NCBI GenBank assembly: GCA_905182155.1
Contig: CAJJAX010000017.1
Coordinates: 1 to 52,981, forward strand
Reading direction: 5' to 3'
Length of the DNA stretch: 52,981 nucleotides
Origin: an uncultured Pseudomonadales bacterium
GTDB taxonomy: Bacteria > Pseudomonadota > Gammaproteobacteria > Pseudomonadales > Azotimanducaceae
Shown here: positions 18,497-27,001 of the stretch, in pieces
How positions within the stretch are numbered: position 1 is the first letter of the stretch
How the letters are laid out: each line of letters starts with the position of its first letter
Position numbers and translations under genes: made by a program
The notes under the pieces: model-generated
Told to the model about the DNA's origin: nothing
The model's database searches: none
What the model saw: the letters and a program-made list of their open reading frames with translations, nothing else

Positions 18497-20527
18497 ATGT
18501 TAAAACGACTATCGGTATTTACCGCTGAACTCAGAGTTTTGTGCGCCGCTTTGATATTGAGTGTTTCGGTCTCGGCTTCTGATGCCCCTTCCAGGTTTCT
18601 GGATGAATCGTTCATTAAATCTATTTCTGAGCGGTCTGATATCTGGACAACCAGAATATCTCCGAACGGTAAACTGTTGGCGCTGGGCTTCCTGAGCACT
18701 GAAAAAAAGAACGGGAAACGGCGGCAAGGGGTTCATATTTTAGACACCAGAACTTTTAAAACCGTTAACACGATAGGTTTTAAAGATGGGAGCGATATTT
18801 CTCGAGTAGTCTGGCTCACAAGCAAGAAAATACTCATCAATATTCGAAAAGATAGTAAGAAGTCTGAATCGGGTAAAAATTTGCTTCGTTATTATGTGAT
18901 GGATTTCACGGGGAAGAATAAATTCGAAGGCTTTGGATCCTTTGAGGGCCGATATAGCGAAAATGAGATTATAACGTCGGTCTTTAATTACAGTTCGCGG
19001 CGGGTCGATTACTTTATTGATCGTATTGATCGTAAGCCAGGTCGCCCCTCTGTATTAGAGCGCCAGAACTGTTCTGCCCTTAAAGCCTACACAAAAAAGT
19101 GCAGCAGCAAGGAATTTGAAACGTTGCCGCTGCTTGGTCAAGCCCTTTTTTCACGCTCTGAAGATGGCCTGTATCGAAAAGAAATGAGGTTTGCATATGG
19201 TATAGACGATAACTCCCGAGGACGATTTTATTATAGAGGCCCCGGTGCAGCAGCCTGGATAGAAAAAGAAAGTCCGTTCCGTAAAGAGCTTATCGGTTAT
19301 GGCGCCACGCCGCTTGATGTCCTGGCGAACGGCAACCTTCTTGTTTCGGCGGCGCTACCCGGTGAGTCGATAAAGAGCCTTTTTGAATGGAATCCAGAGA
19401 CGGATGAAGTCCTTCGGGTTTTTCAGGACGCGACTGCCGATCCTGGCCGGCGGTTCAGTCATCGAGGGCATTTAATTGCCGTCGAGACCGAGACCAATTA
19501 TCCAGAAGTGCATATGCTTGATCGCAATCATGAACTGGCAGCGATCTTGGGTGCAATCATGAAAAGCTTCCCAAATTATGGCATTGGTCGAGTGAGTTTT
19601 TCGGATGACTTCAAGAAAGTTGTTTTTTCCGTCTACTCCGGCTCGGAGCCAAGTATGGCTTATTTCTTTGATCGGGCCACTGGGCAAGTCCAGTTAATCG
19701 CGAAAGCGCTGAATCAAGTGGACCGATCGCTTCTTGCAGAAACCGAAGCCGTGACCATTAAGGCGCGTGATGGGGTGCCGCTTCACGGGTATATTACTTT
19801 TCCGAAAACCGGAGAAAGTAACAATCCACTGGTTATTATCCCGCACGGTGGTCCAAGAGCAAGGGACACTTGGGGGTTTGATTCAGAAACCCAAGTGCTG
19901 GCGCATCATGGGTACATGGTGATGAAGATCAACTTTCGGGGGTCGGACGGCTATGGGCTTGATTTTATGCATATGGGCGATGGTGAGTGGGGCAGGAAAA
20001 CACAATATGACATCATCGATTCGGTTCGTTGGGCAATTAATCAAGGGTATGCAGACCCCGAAAAAATTGCCATCGTCGGTGCCAGCTTTGGTGGTTACTC
20101 TGCACTTCAATCCCCTATTTTGGAGCCGGATCTTTTCAAAGCGGCTGTAGGCTATGTTGGCGTTTACTCGCTACCGATGCTTTATACGAAAGGCGATATC
20201 GGTGGGAACACCGGTAATTATCGGTTTCAAAGAGGCGGTAGTATTTACTTGGATGAAACGCTTGGAAGCGACAAAGCCGAACAAATACGACAATCGCCAG
20301 TCGTCAACATTAGACGGCTAAAAGCGCCAGTTTTGATCGTGCATGGTAAGGATGATGATCGCGCACCAATCGAGCATGCGGAGCTGCTAATGAAAGCCAT
20401 GGATGAGGCCGGTAAGTCTTATGAGACTTTGATTCGAGATAAGGAAGGGCATGGGTTTTTCAGCGAGGATAACAGAAAGGATTACTTCACTTTGCTGGTT
20501 CGTTTCTTGAATAAGCATTTGGAATGA
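18497..20527 (+). CDS. S9-family prolyl oligopeptidase-like peptidase, exported
   Basis: This 676-residue protein has an N-terminal signal-like hydrophobic segment (LRVLCAALILSVSVSASDA), a beta-propeller region (about 40-410) and a C-terminal alpha/beta-hydrolase domain. Catalytic motifs are visible: PHGGPRARDTWGF (oxyanion region), GASFGGYSA with the nucleophile Ser, GKDDDRAP with the Asp and DKEGHGFF with the His. S9 enzymes cleave short peptides, often after Pro or from the N-terminus. A good RBS (GGAAGGA) precedes the ATG. With the TonB receptor and the oxygenase it may digest imported peptides in the periplasm; a role like that of lasso-peptide isopeptidases is possible but no lasso synthetase genes are present. 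Confidence 0.88.
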   Translation: MLKRLSVFTAELRVLCAALILSVSVSASDAPSRFLDESFIKSISERSDIWTTRISPNGKLLALGFLSTEKKNGKRRQGVHILDTRTFKTVNTIGFKDGSDISRVVWLTSKKILINIRKDSKKSESGKNLLRYYVMDFTGKNKFEGFGSFEGRYSENEIITSVFNYSSRRVDYFIDRIDRKPGRPSVLERQNCSALKAYTKKCSSKEFETLPLLGQALFSRSEDGLYRKEMRFAYGIDDNSRGRFYYRGPGAAAWIEKESPFRKELIGYGATPLDVLANGNLLVSAALPGESIKSLFEWNPETDEVLRVFQDATADPGRRFSHRGHLIAVETETNYPEVHMLDRNHELAAILGAIMKSFPNYGIGRVSFSDDFKKVVFSVYSGSEPSMAYFFDRATGQVQLIAKALNQVDRSLLAETEAVTIKARDGVPLHGYITFPKTGESNNPLVIIPHGGPRARDTWGFDSETQVLAHHGYMVMKINFRGSDGYGLDFMHMGDGEWGRKTQYDIIDSVRWAINQGYADPEKIAIVGASFGGYSALQSPILEPDLFKAAVGYVGVYSLPMLYTKGDIGGNTGNYRFQRGGSIYLDETLGSDKAEQIRQSPVVNIRRLKAPVLIVHGKDDDRAPIEHAELLMKAMDEAGKSYETLIRDKEGHGFFSEDNRKDYFTLLVRFLNKHLE

Positions 20528-20639
20528 CGCACCGCGCTCGATTTGTGTCAATCTAGCTTACGGAACGAGAATGCTGTATAAAACAATCAGCGCGGACTGT
20601 TTTGAAATGCGCGTTCTTATCTAAATAAAGGGAGGCCGT

Positions 20640-21233
20640 ATGGCTAAAACAACAGACCACGAAATTGTTTCGATCTATCCATTTTCCGAGGAACAAGTTG
20701 ACCAGATGATGCACAACTCTATGGAGTGTGTGCTCATGTGGGCGACCAAGGATTCCTGGCCTGTGGGGGTCACCCACGCCTTTGTTTGGGAAGGCGATAA
20801 GATTTGGATCACGTTTAGCGAGCATCGGCATCGTACAGCCGCGATAAAGCGCAATCCCAAAGTGTCGGTTAATGTCAGTAGCAAAGGCTATAACGACGGT
20901 GTATCCGCCGATCTGCCGGGTGGCGCGATCACGTTTAAAGGCACCGGTGAGTTTCACAATGATGAAGAAACCAAGCTCTGGTTTTACCGGTTGCTCGCCA
21001 AAAAGCTAAATCCTGGCAATCCAGACGGTGAAGCCTATTGGGTGGATTTCTTAGATTCTCCTTTAAGAACGGTCTTGTCCGTAACCTCCGTGAAGAAAAT
21101 TATGTACAACAGCAAGCTCGCGGGTGCTCATATGGCCGGTACGGTTAAGGAAGAAGACCTCGGCGAGCGCTTGAGTTCTGATTCCGTCAGAATGAACAAG
21201 TCGCGCGAAGACAAGGGACTTGCGCCGCGCTAG
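20640..21233 (+). CDS. Pyridoxamine 5'-phosphate oxidase-like (split-barrel flavin) protein
   Basis: The 197-residue protein shows the split beta-barrel pattern of PNPOx-like flavoproteins: CVLMWATKDSWPVGVTHAFVW and KIWITFSEHRHRTAAIKRNP, the latter resembling the conserved xSxxxRKxxNLxxNP region. Members bind FMN, heme or F420 and reduce or oxidise small molecules; the exact substrate is unknown. A very good RBS (AGGGAGG) precedes the ATG at 20640. It stands alone between the peptidase gene and a minus-strand GST. Confidence 0.75.
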   Translation: MAKTTDHEIVSIYPFSEEQVDQMMHNSMECVLMWATKDSWPVGVTHAFVWEGDKIWITFSEHRHRTAAIKRNPKVSVNVSSKGYNDGVSADLPGGAITFKGTGEFHNDEETKLWFYRLLAKKLNPGNPDGEAYWVDFLDSPLRTVLSVTSVKKIMYNSKLAGAHMAGTVKEEDLGERLSSDSVRMNKSREDKGLAPR

Positions 21234-21298
21234 TCTTTGTAAGGATGACCCAGGCTCCCCGGATCAGCGCGGAGCTTGAGTCGGTTTAAAGCCCCTGC

Positions 21299-22078
21299 CT
21301 ATTCCGGAAACCTTATTTCTGCAATCACTGCTTTGCCTGCGGCTTTAAAGCCCGCCACGGCGGCTTTGGGTAACCAGTTTGTAATCGCTATTTGGTAGCT
21401 GGCACGTTGTTGGATACGGTGGTACCAGCCCTTCACGCCTGGGTAGCGATCAGTAACGGTGTCCAACGCCAAGTGCTCGAGACGAAGCAGATAAGGCGCC
21501 AAGCCATAGTCGGCAAGACTGATCTGCTCGCCTGCGAGATAAGGCGTTTGAGCCAATCGCGCCTCGGCGCGCCCCAAAATTTGAAGATACTGTGCGAGGG
21601 CTGTCGTGAAGATTGGGGCATGAATGCCTTCTTTGATCACCATGGCTCTATGGGTTCGGCGAGCCTCATCTGGAATATTATTAATCAGTGCGTCGACTTC
21701 CGCCTTCGGCTTGGCCAGTAAACCGGGTCGCGCGCCGATGGCGTAGGTGATCACAGCGCAGGCAGGATGTAACACCTCATCCAATTGCTTGCAAAAGGCG
21801 CGCATCTGATACCGCTCGATGGCGGTATTGGGCAGCAGGGAGGGTTCTGGGTAACAGTCCTCAAGATATTCATTGATGAGCGTTGACTCCGTTACGGATC
21901 TTGCTTCATGGATCAGGGTTGGCACAACGGCTTGGGGGTTGAGTTTCAGATACCCAGGGTCAAATTGTGCGCCGCTTTGTAAGTCGAGCACCACGGATTC
22001 GAATTCGATTTTTTTTTCAGCTAAAACCAGTCGTACTTTCTGAGAGCAGGTTGACATTGGATTGTGGTATAACTTCAT
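21299..22078 (-). CDS. Glutathione S-transferase family protein
   Basis: This 259-residue protein starts with a thioredoxin-fold domain: MKLYHNPMSTCSQKVRLVLA (active Ser/Cys near residues 9-12), the conserved cis-Pro segment NPQAVVPTL and the glutathione-binding TES in SVTESTLINEYLE. An all-helical C-terminal domain follows (about 90-240). GSTs conjugate or reduce substrates with glutathione, often in detoxification or catabolism. It is longer than typical bacterial GSTs (about 200-220) because of an extended helical part with a PEPSLLPN-containing linker. It is transcribed opposite to the flanking catabolic genes. Confidence 0.87.
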   Translation of the reverse strand: MKLYHNPMSTCSQKVRLVLAEKKIEFESVVLDLQSGAQFDPGYLKLNPQAVVPTLIHEARSVTESTLINEYLEDCYPEPSLLPNTAIERYQMRAFCKQLDEVLHPACAVITYAIGARPGLLAKPKAEVDALINNIPDEARRTHRAMVIKEGIHAPIFTTALAQYLQILGRAEARLAQTPYLAGEQISLADYGLAPYLLRLEHLALDTVTDRYPGVKGWYHRIQQRASYQIAITNWLPKAAVAGFKAAGKAVIAEIRFPE

Positions 22079-22325
22079 GGGTTGGACTCAAGCGTTGGAC
22101 GTGCTTCAGTCTAAGCGGCGGTGTTTGATGCCTGCAAGACGTCAATCACGGCTGGGTCAGGCGATCGGGTCAGACTTAGGTGCTTTTGGGTGGCAAAAGG
22201 CGCGAACTACTTTCCGATCGGGTCGAAAAAACAGGCGGCGAGCCCGTTGGTTCAGGGTTGTAGTGCAAACCCTCTTGCAAGGTCTAGCAAGATGGGTTGT
22301 ACGGACATAAAAGGAGTGCTGTCGT

Positions 22326-22787
22326 GTGATTAAAGGTATCCACCATATTGCCATTGGCGTACCGGATCTGAACGCGGGGATGGCATTTTATACCGCGGCG
22401 TTTGGGTTCGAGGTGCTTCAGCGAAGCACGTTGGCCAATATGCCGTTGGTCGATCAAGCGATCGGCTTGACCGGTGTTGACGCCGACATGGCGATGTTAA
22501 AAACCGCGAACTGCTTTATCGAGCTCTGGCAGTACCGTTCGCCTGATGGTCGTGACACCACATCCAGACCCTGTGACCTGGGTTACCCGCATTTTGCAGT
22601 GGAGGTCGAGGACATCGATTCGGAATATAAACGACTCATGGCTTGTGGCATGCGCTTTGTTGGCGAGCCCGTTGATTTCGGCGACGCAAGCGCGGTCTAT
22701 GGTCAAGACCCCTTTGGGAATACGATCGAAATCTATGAAATCCGGAATCCTGAAAAACCGCGGTTGAATGCGGGTCATGGCCTTTAG
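22326..22787 (+). CDS. VOC-family protein (methylmalonyl-CoA-epimerase-like size)
   Basis: The 153-residue protein starts at a GTG (22326) with AAAGGAG upstream. It has two VOC units: IHHIAIGVPDLNAGMAFYTA with the metal-ligand-type His at the start, and HFAVEVEDIDSEYKRLMACG with the second His, ending in DPFGNTIEIYEI where the final Glu could be the third ligand. Thus metal-binding residues are kept. Related proteins are epimerases, lactoylglutathione lyases or ring-cleavage dioxygenases. It is the first gene of a plus-strand run with two acyl-CoA dehydrogenases and an FAH-family protein. Confidence 0.83.
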   Translation: MIKGIHHIAIGVPDLNAGMAFYTAAFGFEVLQRSTLANMPLVDQAIGLTGVDADMAMLKTANCFIELWQYRSPDGRDTTSRPCDLGYPHFAVEVEDIDSEYKRLMACGMRFVGEPVDFGDASAVYGQDPFGNTIEIYEIRNPEKPRLNAGHGL

Positions 22788-22812
22788 CGTGATGGGATAT
22801 TGACCTGAAACC

Positions 22813-22878
22813 TTGTTAAAAAGGCTCGTTAAAAAGGCTCGTTAAAAAGGCTTGTTAGGAAAGGCTTGTTAGAAAAGG
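22813..22878. repeat. 13-bp tandem repeat, TTGTTAAAAAGGC type (5 copies)
   Basis: Copies at 22813-22825, 22826-22838, 22839-22851, 22852-22865 and 22866-22878 have the consensus T(T/C)GTTAAAAAGGC, the last two slightly diverged. The array ends about 46 bases before the next start codon (22925). The unit is shared with the array at 1915-1955. Confidence 0.93.
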
Positions 22879-22924
22879 TTTTAAAAAATTATTAAAAAGC
22901 GAATAAAGAAGGAATAAACCATCC

Positions 22925-24028
22925 ATGAATTTTGACTTTTCCAGCGAGGATCGAATGATCCAAGAGCAGGTTCGCAGATTCCTGAGCGAACAAAGCCCTT
23001 TAAGCATGCACCGTTCGGTGATGGAGGGAGAAGCCTTGCAAGCAACCGAGGTTTGGCGAGGCCTGGCCGAGTTAGGCCTGCAAGGCACCGCCATTCCAGA
23101 AGCCTATGGTGGCGTTGGCGCGGGCTACTTGCCTTTGTGCTTGGTCGCCCAGGAGTTGGGCGCGGTTCTGGCTGCCGTGCCTTTTTCATCCTCGATCTAT
23201 CTTGCTGCGGAGGCCATTACCTGTTTCGGGTCAACAGACCAAAAGGAGCGCTATTTGCCGAAACTGGCCTCTGGCGAATGGATTGGAACCCTAGCCTTGA
23301 GTGAAGGGCCCGAAGCGCCAACGCAGACCAATCTCAAAGTCGCTCGGTCAGCTGACACCCTCTCGGGTAAAAAGCTGGTCGTGCCCCACGGCCTTGCTGC
23401 AGACTTTGCGGTGGTGCTGGTCGCGAGTGCTGCCGGCACCGATTTGGTGATTGCCGGGCTTGAAGGTGTTGAGCGGGTTGCCATCGAGATCGTCGATCCG
23501 TCCATTGCCGCGGCGAGCCTCCATTTTGAGCAGGCCCAATGTGAAGGGTTAGGCAACCCTGGCGAGGGTTGGGCGATGCTTGAAACCCTGCAACACCGGG
23601 CTGCCGTGTTGTACGCCTTTGAGCAGATTGGTGGGGCTGAGCAAGCGCTCAATATGGCGGTGGCGTATGCCAAGGAGCGCTTTGCCTTCGGTCGGCCGAT
23701 TGGCTCCTTTCAGGCGTTAAAGCACATGATGGCCGATATGTATGTGGCGTTGAAACTGGCGGAGTCCAATGCCTATTATGCGGCTTGGGCGCTGCAGAAT
23801 GACGCCCCAGATTTGCGGTTAGCGGCGGCGACCGCGCGGGTTTCCGCAACCCAAGCTTTTCAGCTGTGCGCGCGGGACAATATTCAGGTTCATGGTGGCA
23901 TGGGCTTCACCTGGGCATTTGATTGCCATCTATTTTATCGGCGCTCGAATTACCTTGCCTTGGCATTGGGTGGCCTAAACGAGTGGGAAAATAAATTAGT
24001 CGATGCCCTGCCGAGCGCAGTGGCCTAG
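22925..24028 (+). CDS. Acyl-CoA dehydrogenase, subunit of a probable paired (heteromeric) enzyme
   Basis: This 367-residue protein has the three-part acyl-CoA dehydrogenase fold: N-terminal helical domain, beta domain (FGSTDQKERYLPKLASGEWI then GTLALSE) and C-terminal helical domain (YAKERFAFGRPIGSFQALKH and NIQVHGGMGFTWAFDCHLF). It oxidises acyl-CoA at alpha-beta using FAD. It is shorter than usual and does not show the standard catalytic Glu motif ahead of its end, while the next gene does (EGGTDQI); such pairs form alpha2beta2 enzymes in steroid side-chain degradation of actinobacteria, so the pairing is inference. The gap to the next gene is 9 bases. Confidence 0.88.
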   Translation: MNFDFSSEDRMIQEQVRRFLSEQSPLSMHRSVMEGEALQATEVWRGLAELGLQGTAIPEAYGGVGAGYLPLCLVAQELGAVLAAVPFSSSIYLAAEAITCFGSTDQKERYLPKLASGEWIGTLALSEGPEAPTQTNLKVARSADTLSGKKLVVPHGLAADFAVVLVASAAGTDLVIAGLEGVERVAIEIVDPSIAAASLHFEQAQCEGLGNPGEGWAMLETLQHRAAVLYAFEQIGGAEQALNMAVAYAKERFAFGRPIGSFQALKHMMADMYVALKLAESNAYYAAWALQNDAPDLRLAAATARVSATQAFQLCARDNIQVHGGMGFTWAFDCHLFYRRSNYLALALGGLNEWENKLVDALPSAVA

Positions 24029-24037
24029 GAGTAGATT

Positions 24038-25288
24038 ATGGATTTTAGCGACACACAGACCGAGACGGAATTTCGCCAGACCGCGCGAGTTTGGATTCAA
24101 GACAATGCGCCGGCTTACTTACAAGCTCCGCTCTCAGGTAGTGGCTTTGGCTCAACCCGGACCGGCGATTTTGATCCGATTGCCGAGGCCAAAAAATGGC
24201 AGAAAACCAAAGCCGAAGCGGGTTGGGCCTGCATCCAGTGGCCGAAGGAATATGGTGGTCGCGGTGCGACACCGATTGAAAGTGTGATCTGGGGCCAGGA
24301 GGAAGGGGTCTATGGCAAATTGAGCGGGACCTTCATCATCGGCCAAGGCATGTGCGCGCCGACGCAGGTGGGTACTGAAGAACAGAAGCAGCGCCATATT
24401 CCGAAAATTGTCAGTGGCGAAGTGGCTTGGTGCCAAGGCTATAGTGAACCAGGCGCGGGTTCCGATCTCGCTGCATTGCAAACTAAAGCCATCATCGATG
24501 GGGACAACTTTGTTATCAATGGCCAGAAAATCTGGACCTCCGGCGCCCAGCATAGTGATTACGGTATTCTCATCACCCGTACGGACTCCGAGGTTGCCAA
24601 ACACCGGGGCCTCACGATGTTTTTCTTGGACATGAAAAGCGAGGGCGTGGATATCCGGCCGATTAAGCAGGCCAATGGTGACAGCGGGTTCAACGAGGTG
24701 TTTTTTGACAATGTTCGAATTCCCGACGTGCAGCGTCTTGGCGACGTCGGTGATGGCTGGAAAGTTGCGCTCACAACCTTGATGAACGAGCGGCTCGCCA
24801 TTGGCGGTAGCATTGCCACTGGTTTTCCTGAAATACAGGCTTTGGTGTCTGAACTGATCATTGCGAGCGGGCCGGCAAACGACAATCAAGCGGTGCGATC
24901 GAAGCTGGCAGATTGGTATGCCAAAAGTGCTGGGTTAAAAAACACCGGCGCGCGCGCGATTTCAGCGCTGTCAAAAGGCGAGGTCCCAGGCCCCGAGAAC
25001 AGTATTGGCAAATTGGTCGCGGGGGGGATGATGCAAGACATTGCTAAGTTCGCCGTGGATTTGCAGGGCTTGGGTGGTCTGGTTACGGACCCAGCCATCG
25101 CCCGCAGCCAAGCCCAAATTCAAGCGATGTTGATGCGATCGCCGGCCGTTCGGATTGAAGGCGGAACCGATCAGATCCTGCGCAATATTATTGCCGAACG
25201 CGTGCTGGGCTTGCCAGAGGATATGCGGGCCGATAAGGGGATCGCTTTCAGTCAAATTCCGTCGAGCCAGAACACGGGGGCGCGCTGA
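24038..25288 (+). CDS. Acyl-CoA dehydrogenase, partner of the preceding gene
   Basis: The 416-residue product has all acyl-CoA dehydrogenase features: GWACIQWPKEYGGRGATPI near the N-terminus, the flavin/substrate segment YSEPGAGSDLAALQTKA, WTSGAQHSDYGILITRT, FNEVFFDNVRIPD and a C-terminal IEGGTDQILRNIIAERVLG where the Glu is the probable catalytic base. It lies 9 bases after the shorter dehydrogenase, so the pair is almost certainly co-transcribed. It probably dehydrogenates a bulky acyl-CoA, for example a steroid or branched fatty acid; the substrate is not established. Confidence 0.9.
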   Translation: MDFSDTQTETEFRQTARVWIQDNAPAYLQAPLSGSGFGSTRTGDFDPIAEAKKWQKTKAEAGWACIQWPKEYGGRGATPIESVIWGQEEGVYGKLSGTFIIGQGMCAPTQVGTEEQKQRHIPKIVSGEVAWCQGYSEPGAGSDLAALQTKAIIDGDNFVINGQKIWTSGAQHSDYGILITRTDSEVAKHRGLTMFFLDMKSEGVDIRPIKQANGDSGFNEVFFDNVRIPDVQRLGDVGDGWKVALTTLMNERLAIGGSIATGFPEIQALVSELIIASGPANDNQAVRSKLADWYAKSAGLKNTGARAISALSKGEVPGPENSIGKLVAGGMMQDIAKFAVDLQGLGGLVTDPAIARSQAQIQAMLMRSPAVRIEGGTDQILRNIIAERVLGLPEDMRADKGIAFSQIPSSQNTGAR

Positions 25289-25455
25289 TTCGACGTCGAG
25301 AATCGGTCAAGCCTTGATCAGGTTCTCGATTGCCAAGGGCGCCGCGCGTCGTGCAGCAAGGGCTGCGCGGCTAGCAGATGGTTCTTGGCCGTGAGTGAGT
25401 GCAACAGCACTATTTTAAAATCGATGCGCACGAAAGGACGAAAGGAAGAAAGCGT

Positions 25456-26328
25456 ATGCAATTAGTGACGTTTAGCGAATCGGGTCAATCCCGGGTGGGT
25501 CTTCTCAGCGGCGAGGGCGTCATTGATTTGTCGATCGCCTGCCCTGACCTACCCACCGAAATGTTATCGCTGATTCAAGCTGGGCCCGATGCCCTTGCAA
25601 TGGCGTCAAAGGTCAGTGATCAGGCGCCGCATTTTGCACTGGCAGGGGTCTGCCTGGAGTCGGTCATCAAACGACCACCGAAAATTATCGCAATTGGTTT
25701 GAACTATCGAGCCCATGCGGAAGAGTCGAATATGGCGCTGCCCGAGGTGCCGCTGGTGTTTACCAAACAATCAACCTCGGCCAATGGGCCAAACAGTCCG
25801 ATCTATTGGTCCGAGGAAGGCCAGGCGATGGATTATGAAGGCGAGCTCGCCTTGGTCATTGCCAGAAATTGTCGACGGGTTTCGCGCGATCAGGCCAAAG
25901 GCGTCATTCTCGGATTTTGTGTGGCCAATGATGTCAGTGTTCGAGATTGGCAAATGCGTGTGCCCACCTTTCAGATCGGCAAGTCTTTTGATACCCATGG
26001 TCCGATGGGTCCATGGCTGGTAAGCCCTGATGAAGTCGGCAACCCTCATGACCTCGACATCCTGTGTACCGTAAACGGTGAGCAAAGACAAAAATCGAAT
26101 ACCCAACATCTAATTTTTGACTGCTATCAGCTGATCGAGTTTTTATCGACCGCTTTTACTTTGGAAGCCGGTGACGTGATTCTAACCGGTACCCCAAGCG
26201 GGGTTGGCTTTGCTCAGCGTCCACCGGCGCGGCTCATACCGGGGGACCGGGTTCGAGTTGAGATCGAGGGGTTGGGTGCCATCGAGAACGAGGTGATTGT
26301 CGAGCCCGAGGCGGCGGCGCGGTTTTAG
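25456..26328 (+). CDS. Fumarylacetoacetate hydrolase (FAH) family protein
   Basis: I use the ATG at 25456 (AAGGAAG upstream) rather than the upstream ATG at 25399. The product has 290 residues. Metal-binding acidic residues are visible in MDYEGELALVIARNC (E-x-E) and in ANDVSVRDWQMR (Asp), and the fold-specific KIIAIGLNYRAHAEE and ILTGTPSGVGFAQRP are present. FAH-family enzymes cleave or decarboxylate dicarbonyl compounds or hydrate 2-oxo-dienoates, usually late in aromatic-compound catabolism. It follows the dehydrogenase pair by 167 bases on the same strand, which supports a catabolic role. Confidence 0.9.
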   Translation: MQLVTFSESGQSRVGLLSGEGVIDLSIACPDLPTEMLSLIQAGPDALAMASKVSDQAPHFALAGVCLESVIKRPPKIIAIGLNYRAHAEESNMALPEVPLVFTKQSTSANGPNSPIYWSEEGQAMDYEGELALVIARNCRRVSRDQAKGVILGFCVANDVSVRDWQMRVPTFQIGKSFDTHGPMGPWLVSPDEVGNPHDLDILCTVNGEQRQKSNTQHLIFDCYQLIEFLSTAFTLEAGDVILTGTPSGVGFAQRPPARLIPGDRVRVEIEGLGAIENEVIVEPEAAARF

Positions 26329-26419
26329 TCTGCCCGAGGGCAATACAAGTGGCGCGCTCAAAGCGCAGGCCGCCGCCCAACTTGTGCTGAAACGGCGGCG
26401 CGCGTTAACGCTTGAGGGG

Positions 26420-26941
26420 TTAGCCGCCCATACGCATTTTTCCAAGAAAATCCATTTTGCTCAGTTTCACGCCCTGCATTCGGAGCAGGTCATAACCCGT
26501 TGTGGCGTGGAAATAAAAGTTCGGGAGTGAAAAACTGAGCAAATAATTTGCAGCGGTAAACGGCATTTCGCGACTGCCCATGCGGAACACCACGGGGTTG
26601 TCAGCTCGAGCATCTAAGGCCGCAAGGTCCGCGCTATTCACCGCGTCCAGGGCCGACTGAACATGGCTGGTGAGCCCAGCGTAATCAAACGCGAGCGAAA
26701 AATCAGGCGGGCCCGCGTCCCCGGTTTCGGTGCTGACCAAGGCATTCATCGAATGATGAACCACCGACACCATTTGAAAGTGCAGGGGCTGCATGTCTTC
26801 TATCAGTTTTAATTGAACCGCATCGTTGATGTCGTCGCCGGCCGCTTCATAGTGGGCGCGGGCTTTTTCAAGATAGCCCAGTACGGCGGGTAGGATTTGT
26901 TGATAGGTGGGGATAACGGCGGCAGATAAGGTCAGGCTCAT
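26420..26941 (-). CDS. DUF1993-family protein
   Basis: The 173-residue protein matches the DUF1993 pattern: an all-helical DinB/YfiT-like small protein beginning MSLTLSAAVIPTYQQILPAV and ending with LPNFYFHATTGYDLLRMQGV, where a His is conserved in the C-terminal helix. Function is unknown; related proteins are common in bacteria with oxidative or detoxification genes. It faces the FAH gene (convergent) and is followed leftwards by nothing in its own direction. No signal peptide. Confidence 0.8.
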   Translation of the reverse strand: MSLTLSAAVIPTYQQILPAVLGYLEKARAHYEAAGDDINDAVQLKLIEDMQPLHFQMVSVVHHSMNALVSTETGDAGPPDFSLAFDYAGLTSHVQSALDAVNSADLAALDARADNPVVFRMGSREMPFTAANYLLSFSLPNFYFHATTGYDLLRMQGVKLSKMDFLGKMRMGG

Positions 26942-27001
26942 TGGATCGACTCGTTGGTTAGGAGCGCTCAGTCTAGCAAAATCAATCCTTGCAGGGCCAA
27001 C

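Noticed and set aside
12179-20527. Lasso-peptide cluster with isopeptidase and TonB receptor
   Set aside because: No B (leader peptidase) or C (cyclase) gene and no credible precursor peptide were found; the S9 enzyme alone is not enough.
24152-24889. A long (245-residue) minus-strand frame
   Set aside because: It is antisense to a well-supported acyl-CoA dehydrogenase and has no RBS or domain; typical shadow in GC-rich coding DNA.
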